A DNA stretch of 7,200 nt. It comes from Candidatus Zhuqueibacterota bacterium RBG_16_48_16 (GTDB lineage Bacteria > Zhuqueibacterota > Zhuqueibacteria > Residuimicrobiales > Sediminimicrobiaceae). Below the pieces are notes generated by a model, which saw nothing but the letters and a program-made list of their open reading frames with translations, did not search any database and was not told where the DNA came from. Below, in pieces: positions 1 through 6,920 of this stretch; the first letter of the stretch is position 1; the number at the start of each line of letters is the position of its first letter. A program made the translations under genes and the position numbers. The stretch spans positions 1,281 through 8,480 of the forward strand of contig METF01000070.1 in NCBI GenBank assembly GCA_001771235.1, in the 5' to 3' direction.

Positions 1-2
1 AG

Positions 3-1310
3 TCACTTGCCGAGGTTGCCGCTAAAAAGACCAACACTCTTCTCCTTGTGCTTGTAGCGCTGGCGGCAGTTATGGTCACTGGTCAGATCCTCGCAAAGAT
101 CTTTGCCCATCTGAGCCAGCCCCCGGTGATCGGTGAGGTCTTGGCGGGCATTCTTTTGGGGCCTTCGTTGCTTGGGCAGGAGACATCTGCGCTGATCCTT
201 CCGCCTTCAGTGGCGCCATTTCTCGGCGTAATCGCACAGCTCGGCGTGATTCTGTACATGTTTACTGTTGGGCTGGAGCTCAATGCCGGGCAGCTCAAAC
301 ACCGCGCACATGCAACGGTGGCAACCTCCCATGCGAGCATCCTGGCTCCATTCCTGCTTGGGTCGCTGTTGGCTCTGGCCCTGTACCCCAGGCTCTCCAA
401 CAGTGCCGTGTCCTTCACCAGCTTTGCACTGTTCATCGGCGTGTCCATGTCCATCACAGCCTTCCCCGTGTTGGCCCGGATATTGACAGACCGCGGCATG
501 AACCGTACCGACCTGGGTGTGGTGGCGTTGAGCTGTGCCGCCACTGATGACGTGACGGCCTGGTGCCTGTTGGCGATCGTTGTTGGTGTCACCAGGGCTC
601 AGGTTGGGGAAGCGTTGCTGGTGGTGGGTGGGGCACTTGTCTACATTGCTATGATGTTATTGATCGTCAGGCCGATTTCGAGCCGAGTCGTCTCGCGATG
701 GAAGACGGAGCAGTTGCCGAGAGAGGCGGTCGTGATCGTTCTGATTGCATTGCTTGTCTCTACACTCACAACGGAGCTCATAGGCATCCATGCTATTTTT
801 GGAGCTTTCCTGCTCGGCGCGGTCATACCCCACAACAGTGCCGTGGCTCGTTCCTTCATCCGACAACTAGAGCATGTTGTTGCTATTTTATTTCTGCCCG
901 CTTTTTTTGCCTTCACCGGAATGCGAACGCGAATCGATCTCGTGTCGGGGCTGGACCAGTGGTTGATCTGCGGCGTGATTATGCTGACAGCCACGCTTGG
1001 CAAGTTTGGTGGCACCGTTGTAGCGGCCCGCCTTACTGGCCTGGGCTGGCGTAACGCCGCCGCCCTGGGCACGCTCATGAACACGCGTGGGTTGATGGAG
1101 CTGGTGGTTCTCAATATTGGGCTGGATCTCAAGGTCATCTCGCCGACGCTTTTCTCCATGATGGTATTGATGGCGCTCGGAACTACGGTAGCGACTTCTC
1201 CTATATTGCGATTGCTGAAGCCGCGGCTGGTTCCGGAGGATGAGGCGGGTCCAACGGCTGCGGACTTGTACCAATCAAGAGCGGCTGAAAGCGGAACCAA
1301 TAAAACTTGA
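3..1310 (+). CDS. CPA2-family cation:proton (Na+ or K+/H+) antiporter, 5' end outside window
   Basis: Integral membrane antiporter of the monovalent cation:proton antiporter-2 family (Na+/H+ exchanger fold), expected to swap H+ for Na+ or K+ across the cytoplasmic membrane. Counting from the GTG at 48 as residue 1, a conserved first-helix block PPVIGEVLAGILLGP lies at residues 25-39, MSITAFPVLARIL at 134-146, the ion-binding Asp pair in AATDDVTAW at 164-172 (D167, D168), and NTRG at 345-348 before the last helices. Hydrophobic segments fill almost the whole chain. It ends in a short polar tail with no TrkA-N/RCK nucleotide-binding domain, so it is the short form, not a full KefB/KefC-like protein. 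The frame stays open from base 3, and the GTG at 48 falls inside the first hydrophobic helix, so the true start is probably upstream of the window. The EamA transporter gene follows after 31 bases, suggesting co-transcription. Transported ion is not decidable here. Confidence 0.9.
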   Translation, partial: SLAEVAAKKTNTLLLVLVALAAVMVTGQILAKIFAHLSQPPVIGEVLAGILLGPSLLGQETSALILPPSVAPFLGVIAQLGVILYMFTVGLELNAGQLKHRAHATVATSHASILAPFLLGSLLALALYPRLSNSAVSFTSFALFIGVSMSITAFPVLARILTDRGMNRTDLGVVALSCAATDDVTAWCLLAIVVGVTRAQVGEALLVVGGALVYIAMMLLIVRPISSRVVSRWKTEQLPREAVVIVLIALLVSTLTTELIGIHAIFGAFLLGAVIPHNSAVARSFIRQLEHVVAILFLPAFFAFTGMRTRIDLVSGLDQWLICGVIMLTATLGKFGGTVVAARLTGLGWRNAAALGTLMNTRGLMELVVLNIGLDLKVISPTLFSMMVLMALGTTVATSPILRLLKPRLVPEDEAGPTAADLYQSRAAESGTNKT

Positions 1311-1341
1311 TAGCTAATCTTTTTTCCCTTTCTGAATCACT

Positions 1342-2232
1342 ATGCCATATTTAGGAGAAATTTCCGCGCTTGTAGCGGCCTTTTTATGGGGCGGCTGTGC
1401 CATGATGTTCGAGTCCGCCGGCAAAAGGATCGGCGCCTTTCCCACGAACCTGCTCCGTATTCTGATGGCCGCGCTCTTTTTGTGCACAACCCTTTATGTG
1501 CGCTCCGGCTATTTTTTCCCCATAAACGTCAGCAAACAACAGCTTTTTTGGCTGGGCTCAAGCGGGATCATTGGCCTGGCTCTTGGCGATGCGGCTCTTT
1601 TTAAAAGCCTGGTGATATTAGGCTCCAGGCGCGCCACCCTGCTGCTTTCACTGGCGCCGCCGATTACGGCAATTTTAGCCTGGATATTTCTGAACGAGAA
1701 GCTGAGTTCGCTGGCCATAGCGGGCATTCTGTTGACTATGTGGGGTGTTTATTGGGTGGTCAGCGAAGGAAAAGTGGCGGAAGAAACGCGCGGCTCCAAG
1801 CTCGTCGGTGTGGTGTGCGGGATTATGGGAGCCATCGGCCAAGGTGTGGGGGTCATTTTCGTCAAATACGGTCTGACTACCAATATCGATTCGCTGTCCG
1901 CTACAATCCTGCGAATGGTTCCGGCGGCCGTGGCGTTGTGGTTCGTTGCGTTGGTTTCCGGCCAGGCACCCGGCACGATAAGAGCGCTAAGGAACGGCAG
2001 GGCTAGTCTGGCGACATTGGGCGGAGCGATCCTTGGGCCTTTTGTGGGAGTGTGGCTGTCTTTGATTGCGGTGAAATATACCGAAGCGGGCGTTGCGGCC
2101 ACGCTGCTGGCCACTGTCCCGGTGGTCATTCTGCCGATGGTTTATGTCGTGCACAAACACATCCCCTCGTGGAGATCGGTCATCGGCACCGCGATCGCTG
2201 TGGGTGGGATTGTGTTTATTTTTTTGAGGTAG
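1342..2232 (+). CDS. EamA/DMT-superfamily ten-helix transporter
   Basis: A 296-residue inner-membrane protein of the drug/metabolite transporter superfamily with two EamA repeats of about five helices each, roughly residues 4-140 and 153-295. These proteins usually export amino acids or other small metabolites; the substrate cannot be told from sequence. The first repeat shows the typical end-of-repeat pattern LAPPITAILAW followed by FLNEKL (residues 104-121) and a closing helix GILLTMWGVYWVV. In the second repeat the matching position reads VYVVHKHIPSW (267-277), so the usual Glu-Arg/Lys pair is replaced by His-Lys-His. The chosen ATG places the first helix at the usual distance from the N-terminus (MPYLGEISALVAAFLW). 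No Shine-Dalgarno site precedes it: the 31 bases after the antiporter stop are pyrimidine-rich, while an AGGAGA lies just inside the coding region. Translation could be coupled to the upstream gene or independent of Shine-Dalgarno pairing. Confidence 0.88.
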   Translation: MPYLGEISALVAAFLWGGCAMMFESAGKRIGAFPTNLLRILMAALFLCTTLYVRSGYFFPINVSKQQLFWLGSSGIIGLALGDAALFKSLVILGSRRATLLLSLAPPITAILAWIFLNEKLSSLAIAGILLTMWGVYWVVSEGKVAEETRGSKLVGVVCGIMGAIGQGVGVIFVKYGLTTNIDSLSATILRMVPAAVALWFVALVSGQAPGTIRALRNGRASLATLGGAILGPFVGVWLSLIAVKYTEAGVAATLLATVPVVILPMVYVVHKHIPSWRSVIGTAIAVGGIVFIFLR

Positions 2233-2245
2233 AGGGGTTGCACTT

Positions 2246-2267
2246 GTACAACTGCGAAAGTTCGTAC
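2246..2267 (+). terminator. Possible hairpin just after the EamA gene stop
   Basis: Fourteen bases after the stop codon, GTACAACT pairs with AGTT and GTAC (one bulged C) around the loop GCGAA. Outer TT and AA could extend the stem past a second bulged C. It is followed by AAGACGAAAAATTTTATG rather than a clean T-run, so it may be a weak terminator, an mRNA-end stabiliser, or a degenerate member of the neighbouring repeat cluster. Confidence 0.25.
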
Positions 2268-2395
2268 CAAGACGAAAAATTTTATGTCGTGAGATGGAAA
2301 AAAAGTTGTCACCCTCAAGGAAACTTGTACAAAAGCGATCCTAGTACTACAGCGAAAGATTGGCTACAAATATTCGGTACGAATGCGATATTGTG

Positions 2396-2584
2396 CTTGT
2401 AGAAACGGTAAAAGCCATGATTTCTGTCCCGGAGGGACTAAATGTTTGTAGAATTCGCAAAAGCCACAATTTCAGTCCCGCTAGGGACGAGATGTTTGTA
2501 GCTTATTTTTTAAGCATTGCGTCCCTGACGGGACGGGGTCCTTTGACTTGTTGGATGCTACAAACATCATGTCCCTAACGGGAC
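2396..2584. repeat. Cluster of short palindromic (REP-like) repeats
   Basis: The core is a near-perfect palindrome GTCCC-N3/4-GGGAC, found at 2426-2438, 2475-2488, 2521-2534 and 2571-2584. The first two cores are followed by an arm ending ATGTTTGTAG (to 2451 and 2501). The last core is preceded by the reverse complement, GCTACAAACAT at 2557-2567, so it is inverted. TTGTAG recurs at 2397, 2446 and 2496, giving a 49-50 base period, and the two direct units also share AAAAGCC and ATTTC to the left of the core; they are about three-quarters identical over their whole length. The third core lacks a clear arm. Copies 2475-2502 and 2557-2584 could fold on each other as a 28-base imperfect stem. Position between two convergent gene ends is typical of REP/BIME-type or MITE-like elements. 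No transposase is present in the window. Confidence 0.75.
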
Positions 2585-2765
2585 CGGCAAGTCGCAAATG
2601 GACTGATCGCAAAAAAAGTTTTGGCCTAAACGAATCAGCGCGCTGGAAAAAATTAGGAAAAATTTGCTGATGGCTTTAGAAAAACTTTCGGTGTAGGATT
2701 ATTTCACTTTTTCATAAAGGCTGAGTAATTTCAGCATCCGTGATCGGCTACGAATCCTCTGCTTC

Positions 2766-4961
2766 TTACAGCAACGAAAACGCAACGGTCAATCCGGCCA
2801 TGACGATGGCTACCATGCTCATTAATTTTATCAGGATATTCAGACTCGGGCCGCTGGTATCTTTGAAAGGATCGCCGACCGTATCGCCGATGACTGCGGC
2901 TTTATGAGCGTCCGAGCCTTTACCGCCGAAATTTCCTTCTTCGATGAACTTTTTCGCGTTGTCCCAGGCGCCGCCCGAATTGGCCATAAATACCGCCAGC
3001 ACAAATCCGGACACCAGTCCGCCGACCAGGAGTCCCATAACACCGGACACACCGAAAAGAATACCCATAGCAATGGGCGCGATGATGGCCAAAAGCGAAG
3101 GCAAAAGCATTTCTGCCTGAGCACCGCGGGTCGATATTTCCACGCACTGTGCATAATCAGGCTCGGTCTTGCCTTCGAGAATGCCTTTGATTTCGCGGAA
3201 TTGACGGCGAACTTCATCGACCATTTTGGAAGCGGCGCGACCAACGGCATTGATGGTCAGACCGCAGAACAAAAAGGCCATCATCGAGCCGACAAACATG
3301 CCCATCAAAACTTTGGGATTCATCAAATTGACTTGATAATAGTTCATAAAATCCTGTAAAGTCGCTTTCGCCGTTGCTACGATGGTGCCGTTGCCCAGGT
3401 CCAACGCATCTTTGCCGATTCGAACCAAGCCGATCTTTATCTCCTCGATGTAAGAAGCCAGCAAGGCCAAAGCCGTCAGGGCGGCAGAGCCGATGGCAAA
3501 TCCCTTGCCCGTAGCGGCCGTGGTGTTGCCCAAGGCATCGAGCGCATCGGTTCTTCTTCTTACTTCTTCCCCCAGCCCACTCATTTGTGCATTGCCGCCG
3601 GCATTGTCGGCAATGGGGCCATAGGCATCGGTGGCCAAAGTAATGCCGAGCGTCGACAGCATTCCGACAGCCGCGATGCCGATCCCGTACAAACCCAGGC
3701 CGGCGTTTGAAAGATCGAATCCGGCGGCGCAAAGGTAGGCAAAAATAGCTCCGACGACGATGGACATCACTGGAATGGCGGTCGAAAGCATGCCCACGCC
3801 GAGGCCGGAAATAATCACAGTAGCCGGACCGGTTTTGGCGCTTTGAGCAATGGTTTGCGTTGGCCGATAAGAATGTGACGTATAGTATTCCGTCGCTTTG
3901 CCGATGACGATTCCGGTAACCAATCCGATAATGATCGAAAACCAGATGCCGACAAAGTTGGGAAGCCGTAAGTAGTACAAAACCACACCGGAAAAAATAA
4001 CTATGAGCACCGAGCTCAAGTTGATGCCTTTGCCCAATGCGCCGAGCAGTTGCTTCTGGCTGGCTCCCTCTTTTGTTCGAACGGCGAAAATGCCGATTAT
4101 CGAAAGAAGAGTCCCGACGGCGGCGATAATCATTGGCGCAATGACGCCTTTTAGCTGAACGGTCGTATCGTCGATAAAAGCGGCGGCGCCCAGAGCGGCC
4201 GTGGCCAGGATCGAACCGGCGTAGGATTCGTACAAGTCCGCTCCCATGCCGGCGACATCGCCCACGTTATCGCCGACATTGTCGGCAATCGTTGCCGGGT
4301 TACGCGGATCGTCCTCGGGAATGCCAGCTTCCACCTTGCCGACCAGGTCGGCGCCAACGTCCGCCGCTTTGGTAAAAATTCCTCCTCCTACCCGCGCGAA
4401 CAACGCCTGGGTGGAGGCGCCCATGCCAAAAGTCAACATGGTCGTGGTAATGATGACCAGGTTATGGCCGTGTGCTGCTCCCGGCGGATAGAACTGACTG
4501 AGAATGATGAACCATAATCCAATATCCAAAAGAGCCAGTCCGACGACAACAAGTCCCATGACGGCGCCGCTGCGGAACGCCACTTTGAGGCCGTCGTTCA
4601 ACGATTTTCGGGCGGCATTGGTGGTTCGAGCCGCTGCATAAGTCGCGGTCTTCATGCCGAAAAAACCTGCCAGGCCGGAAAAGAATCCCCCGGTCAAAAA
4701 CGCAAAGGGAACCCATTTGTTTTGCACACCCAATACAAAAGCAAGCAGGGCAAATAACACGGTGAGAACCACGAAAACAATGCTAACAACTTTATATTGC
4801 TGTTTCAGGTAAGCCATGGCACCCTTGCGAACATGCGAGGCAATGGTTGCCATTTTCTCGTTGCCCTCGCTTTCCTTCATCATCTGCTTAAAAAAAGAAA
4901 AAGCAAACACCAATGCCACAATCGATCCGAGTGGAACAAGCCAAAATAGAATGTTAGTCAT
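2766..4961 (-). CDS. hppA: Membrane-integral ion-pumping pyrophosphatase (K+-dependent; possibly Na+,H+-type)
   Basis: Hydrolyses cytoplasmic pyrophosphate and uses the energy to pump H+ and/or Na+ out across the membrane. The 731-residue length fits the family. Hallmark motifs are intact: DVGADLVGK (201-209), EDDPRNPATIADNVGDNVGD (216-235), TDAYGPIADNAGGN (444-457) and IGDTVGDPFKDTSGPS (691-706), which together supply the Mg-PPi-binding Asp and Lys residues. GNTTAATGKG (478-487) has Ala482 and Gly485 where K+-independent enzymes have Lys and Thr, pointing to K+ dependence. Glu245 in DLYESY aligns with the ion-gate Glu of Na+-pumping Thermotoga enzyme. Thr90, Phe94, Asp146 and Met175 resemble the signature of the dual Na+/H+ subfamily as I recall it. 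One oddity is Gln459 in GGNAQM, where many relatives have Glu. The start ATG has a TTGGAG Shine-Dalgarno site (4969-4974) seven bases away. It lies 91 bases downstream of the unknown gene pair on the same strand. Confidence 0.97.
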   Translation of the reverse strand: MTNILFWLVPLGSIVALVFAFSFFKQMMKESEGNEKMATIASHVRKGAMAYLKQQYKVVSIVFVVLTVLFALLAFVLGVQNKWVPFAFLTGGFFSGLAGFFGMKTATYAAARTTNAARKSLNDGLKVAFRSGAVMGLVVVGLALLDIGLWFIILSQFYPPGAAHGHNLVIITTTMLTFGMGASTQALFARVGGGIFTKAADVGADLVGKVEAGIPEDDPRNPATIADNVGDNVGDVAGMGADLYESYAGSILATAALGAAAFIDDTTVQLKGVIAPMIIAAVGTLLSIIGIFAVRTKEGASQKQLLGALGKGINLSSVLIVIFSGVVLYYLRLPNFVGIWFSIIIGLVTGIVIGKATEYYTSHSYRPTQTIAQSAKTGPATVIISGLGVGMLSTAIPVMSIVVGAIFAYLCAAGFDLSNAGLGLYGIGIAAVGMLSTLGITLATDAYGPIADNAGGNAQMSGLGEEVRRRTDALDALGNTTAATGKGFAIGSAALTALALLASYIEEIKIGLVRIGKDALDLGNGTIVATAKATLQDFMNYYQVNLMNPKVLMGMFVGSMMAFLFCGLTINAVGRAASKMVDEVRRQFREIKGILEGKTEPDYAQCVEISTRGAQAEMLLPSLLAIIAPIAMGILFGVSGVMGLLVGGLVSGFVLAVFMANSGGAWDNAKKFIEEGNFGGKGSDAHKAAVIGDTVGDPFKDTSGPSLNILIKLMSMVAIVMAGLTVAFSLL

Positions 4962-5014
4962 CTCCGTACTCCAAGCTCTTGATAAATTCCAGAATCATTT
5001 GCATTAATCATCAT
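4954..5014 (-). other. Two tiny overlapping leader reading frames before hppA
   Basis: Reading leftward, ATG at 5014 opens an 18-codon frame (MMINANDSGIYQELGVRR) whose TGA overlaps the hppA start as ATGA. In another frame, ATG at 5004 opens a 16-codon frame (MQMILEFIKSLEYGDD) stopping just inside hppA at 4954. AGGA at about 5013-5016 lies nine bases before the second of these. Either could be a translationally coupled leader peptide, but frames this short arise easily by chance and there is no sign of conservation to draw on. Confidence 0.15.
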
Positions 5015-5052
5015 CCTGTTGTCGGTTTTTCAAGCGAATCGCCGTCTTTATC

Positions 5053-5826
5053 CTAGAAGTGAACGATCAATGCCGACCGCCACCAGGTGAAATATTCTCC
5101 TTCCAATTGCTGCTGTGATGGGAAAGGATAAAAGTAGAACTCGTCCTGGTCGCCGACAAAGAAACCGTTTTTTATCGTTCGGTAAAGAATGTCTCCCTGA
5201 AATGAGCGGATCACAGTCTTGGTTGGTTTTGATGGATGTTCCTGCAAGCCGACAAGACAATCCCTGAGGTGATCGACATTTTTATAAGGCAGGTTATCGT
5301 CGCTGGCCAAAATCGGGTCGGTGGCCAGGCCGTTAAGCAAAAGCTCCGCAAATACCAATTTCGGCACAGAGACAGGATGTTCCCGATCCGTTACAAATCG
5401 ACAGAAATCCAGGGGATTGAGCATCGTGGCGATCCTCGGATCGACAGGGGCAACTTCCTGGTAGAGATGCAATTCTTTTGCGGCGTCCGGTTGGTAGCTC
5501 TTTTTTTCCAGGCCGAGCACGCGTCCATCGTCGGTAACCAGATACAATTCTTTCAAAGCTCTCAGCGGCGTATGCTCGAGCACCTGGTAAATGGAGAGGT
5601 ACACCGACCTTTTTGGCTCTCCATCCGTGTGAGGCACGCAGCGCTTTTCAATATCCGACAGTTGAAAAAAACCACTCTTAAAATCAGGATCGACTTGAAA
5701 AAACATGGCCTGTCCCCGCGTGCGTTTTTTGGTGCCGACGGCCAGGTAATTGCCAAACTCATCAGGCGGCAACATCGAAGCGATGAGCGCTTCCGGGATG
5801 AGCGACAGGTAAAGAAAAGTTTTCAT
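5053..5826 (-). CDS. Conserved-looking protein of unknown function, paralogue of the gene just upstream
   Basis: I do not recognise a family for this 257-residue protein. It has no signal peptide or membrane helix and a mixed charged/aromatic composition that suggests a soluble alpha/beta cytoplasmic protein. It is clearly homologous over its whole length to the neighbouring gene at 5863-6654. Shared blocks in order are FLYLSLIPEALIASMLPPDEF (N-terminal, residues 4-24, with [L/Y]-hydrophobic-P pattern), YQVLEHTPL (80-88), ELYLVTDDGR (93-102), LYQEVAPVDP (121-130), PTKTV (201-205), GFFVGDQDEFYFYPFP (221-236) and YFTWW (245-249). An AAAGGA Shine-Dalgarno site (plus-strand 5834-5839) sits seven bases before the ATG, supporting this start. 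The gap to the upstream paralogue is 36 bases and hppA follows 91 bases downstream, so the three may share a transcript. The conserved Glu/His/Asp and double Trp could be functional, but no catalytic motif is identifiable. Confidence 0.82.
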   Translation of the reverse strand: MKTFLYLSLIPEALIASMLPPDEFGNYLAVGTKKRTRGQAMFFQVDPDFKSGFFQLSDIEKRCVPHTDGEPKRSVYLSIYQVLEHTPLRALKELYLVTDDGRVLGLEKKSYQPDAAKELHLYQEVAPVDPRIATMLNPLDFCRFVTDREHPVSVPKLVFAELLLNGLATDPILASDDNLPYKNVDHLRDCLVGLQEHPSKPTKTVIRSFQGDILYRTIKNGFFVGDQDEFYFYPFPSQQQLEGEYFTWWRSALIVHF

Positions 5827-5862
5827 GAACGATTCCTTTCTTGTTAAAAATCGTTATATTCC

Positions 5863-6654
5863 CTAATAGGCATCCTTCCACCAGGAGTAATACTTGTCCT
5901 TTAGCTCATTATGGCCTGGCATGGGGAAAAATAACAGGTCTTGCTTATCGGCAAACCAGATGCCGTGTCGGAGGCGGAAGTAGGGTATTTCGTCCAGCAG
6001 GGAGCCGAGGCTGATCGTTTTCGTGCGCTTTTGCGGATTTTCAAGCAGCTCGACAATACATTCATAAAGCCGATACGGATGATGGCGCGGTATAGGGGAA
6101 ATGATCAGATGCCTGTTTTTGTTGGTTTCGATAAACTCGGGGATATCCAGCTCGATCTGCGTAAAGCACATTTTAGGAGCGCCTTTGGAGCGGCTTTCCT
6201 GGGTAATATATTTTCCAAAATTACGCTGATCCAAAGTAGAAGCCACCAGGTTTTGCAAAGGAGCAATCTCCTGATATATCCTCACCAGGCCGGGTTCATT
6301 GACCGCCGTGTAAGGCGTCGGGCTCAGCTCGAGGGTCTTGCCGGAAGAAGTGGCGAGATAAAGCCTTTGGATGACCTGTAAAGGCACGTGTTCCAAAACG
6401 GCGTAAGAGGCGATAAATTTTGTCTTTTTAGGACTGCCGTTTTCGTATGGAAAGGTTTGCGCCAGGTACTCATCAATAGCGAAATAACGATCCCGAAATG
6501 CACTATCGATCTCTGCAAATATGACCTTTCCCTTGAAATGCTTTGCGCTGCCTAACACAAAGTGTTTTGCGAATTCCACCGGCGAGAGCTGGGAGGAAAT
6601 CAGCGCGTTGTTGGGAAATATCGTCATGTAAAGGTGTTTGGGGTATTCCTGCAT
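5863..6654 (-). CDS. Conserved-looking protein of unknown function, first of a tandem paralogous pair
   Basis: A 263-residue soluble-looking protein without a recognised domain, signal peptide or membrane helix. It aligns end to end with the gene at 5053-5826: HLYMTIFP with SPVEF (7-28), YAVLEHVPL (84-92), RLYLATSSGK (97-106), IYQEIAPL (126-133), RTKTIS (210-215), GIWFADKQDLLFFPMP (231-246) and YYSWW (255-259). Spacing between blocks is nearly the same in both copies, while the intervening segments, especially about 160-200, have drifted, so this is an old duplication. Two in-frame ATGs compete. The one at 6658-6660 has GGAG only one base away, whereas the one at 6652-6654 has the same GGAG seven bases away, so I chose the latter. 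It is the first gene of the leftward group ending in hppA, so any promoter should lie in the AT-rich sequence just to its right. Confidence 0.8.
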   Translation of the reverse strand: MQEYPKHLYMTIFPNNALISSQLSPVEFAKHFVLGSAKHFKGKVIFAEIDSAFRDRYFAIDEYLAQTFPYENGSPKKTKFIASYAVLEHVPLQVIQRLYLATSSGKTLELSPTPYTAVNEPGLVRIYQEIAPLQNLVASTLDQRNFGKYITQESRSKGAPKMCFTQIELDIPEFIETNKNRHLIISPIPRHHPYRLYECIVELLENPQKRTKTISLGSLLDEIPYFRLRHGIWFADKQDLLFFPMPGHNELKDKYYSWWKDAY

Positions 6655-6661
6655 TGCCATA

Positions 6662-6665
6662 CTCC
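6662..6665 (-). promoter_or_regulatory. Shine-Dalgarno site deciding the start of the first paralogue
   Basis: On the minus strand GGAG (within AATGGAGT) lies seven bases before the ATG at 6652-6654 but only one base before the ATG at 6658-6660. Normal ribosome spacing favours the inner ATG, shortening the protein by two residues (Met-Ala). Confidence 0.55.
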
Positions 6666-6850
6666 ATTGGTGAAAATAAAATCGGAAATCTTTCCTTACG
6701 GGAAAATGCTTTTTGCTGATGCTAAAATTGGCTTGAAAATAACGAAATCAAAAATAAAAATCCATGACTTTTTCAGGGGGTGAACCGATGTGGTTGTTTG
6801 TGTATATTTTTTAAGCTGGACGATCCGGAATTAAAAGGGGACAACGCGAT
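6666..6850. other. AT-rich intergenic region upstream of the leftward gene group
   Basis: No convincing reading frame is present here. It should contain the promoter of the leftward operon. Several TTGA- and TATA-like words occur on the minus strand (for example TTGATT near 6745-6750), but none forms a clear -35/-10 pair, so no promoter is called. A small inverted repeat TTTCC-TTACG-GGAAA at 6691-6705, about 40 bases before the gene start, could be an operator half-site pair or chance. Confidence 0.35.
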
Positions 6851-6920
6851 ATGAAACGAGACAACTTGCTGCAACTCCTGCTAAGGAAGTTTTTGACAAA
6901 ATTAGCTGGAAATAATTCTT

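Larger units (their letters stand above)
2233..2765. other. 533-base gap between convergent genes
   Basis: This stretch holds no credible protein gene; the open frames crossing it are short and run through the palindromic repeats. Its left part (2233-2395) contains two copies of ACTTGTACAA (2242-2251 and 2323-2332) and a small stem ATTCG-GTA-CGAAT at 2372-2384 lying between CTACAA (2364) and TTGTAG (2397). These look like worn copies of the repeat arms. The central part is the repeat cluster. The right part (2585-2765) is AT-rich with several A/T runs. There a 5-bp stem (GCTGA/TCAGC, 2720-2735) downstream of the pyrophosphatase gene is the only terminator candidate, and it is weak. Confidence 0.7.

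Noticed and set aside
48..50. GTG at 48 as the antiporter start
   Set aside because: It would begin inside the first hydrophobic helix, the frame is open to the window edge, and no ribosome site is visible before it.
641..1300. Long minus-strand open frame (219 residues) opposite the antiporter
   Set aside because: Its translation is rich in Arg, Ser, Thr and Pro without domain character, whereas the plus strand encodes an intact antiporter with all its motifs.
2360..2578. 72-residue plus-strand frame crossing the repeat cluster
   Set aside because: It is built from the palindromic repeat units and has no independent coding signal.
2396..2584. CRISPR array
   Set aside because: The period is regular for two units only, similarity runs through the whole unit leaving no variable spacers, one copy is inverted, and no cas gene is near.
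2720..2735. Rho-independent terminator for hppA
   Set aside because: The stem is only five base pairs and is followed on the minus strand by CTTTATG, not a T-run.
2904..3359. Plus-strand open frame (151 residues) within hppA
   Set aside because: It lies antisense to strongly conserved pyrophosphatase motifs and is a by-product of that gene's codon use.
3583..3587. Glu-to-Gln change at residue 459 of the pyrophosphatase as a sign of inactivation
   Set aside because: All metal- and PPi-binding Asp and Lys motifs are intact, and I believe Gln also occurs here in some active relatives, so it is only noted in the gene entry.
5236..5847. Plus-strand open frame (203 residues) opposite the second unknown gene
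   Set aside because: The minus-strand gene has a ribosome site and a homologous neighbour. The plus frame has neither and mirrors its codon structure.
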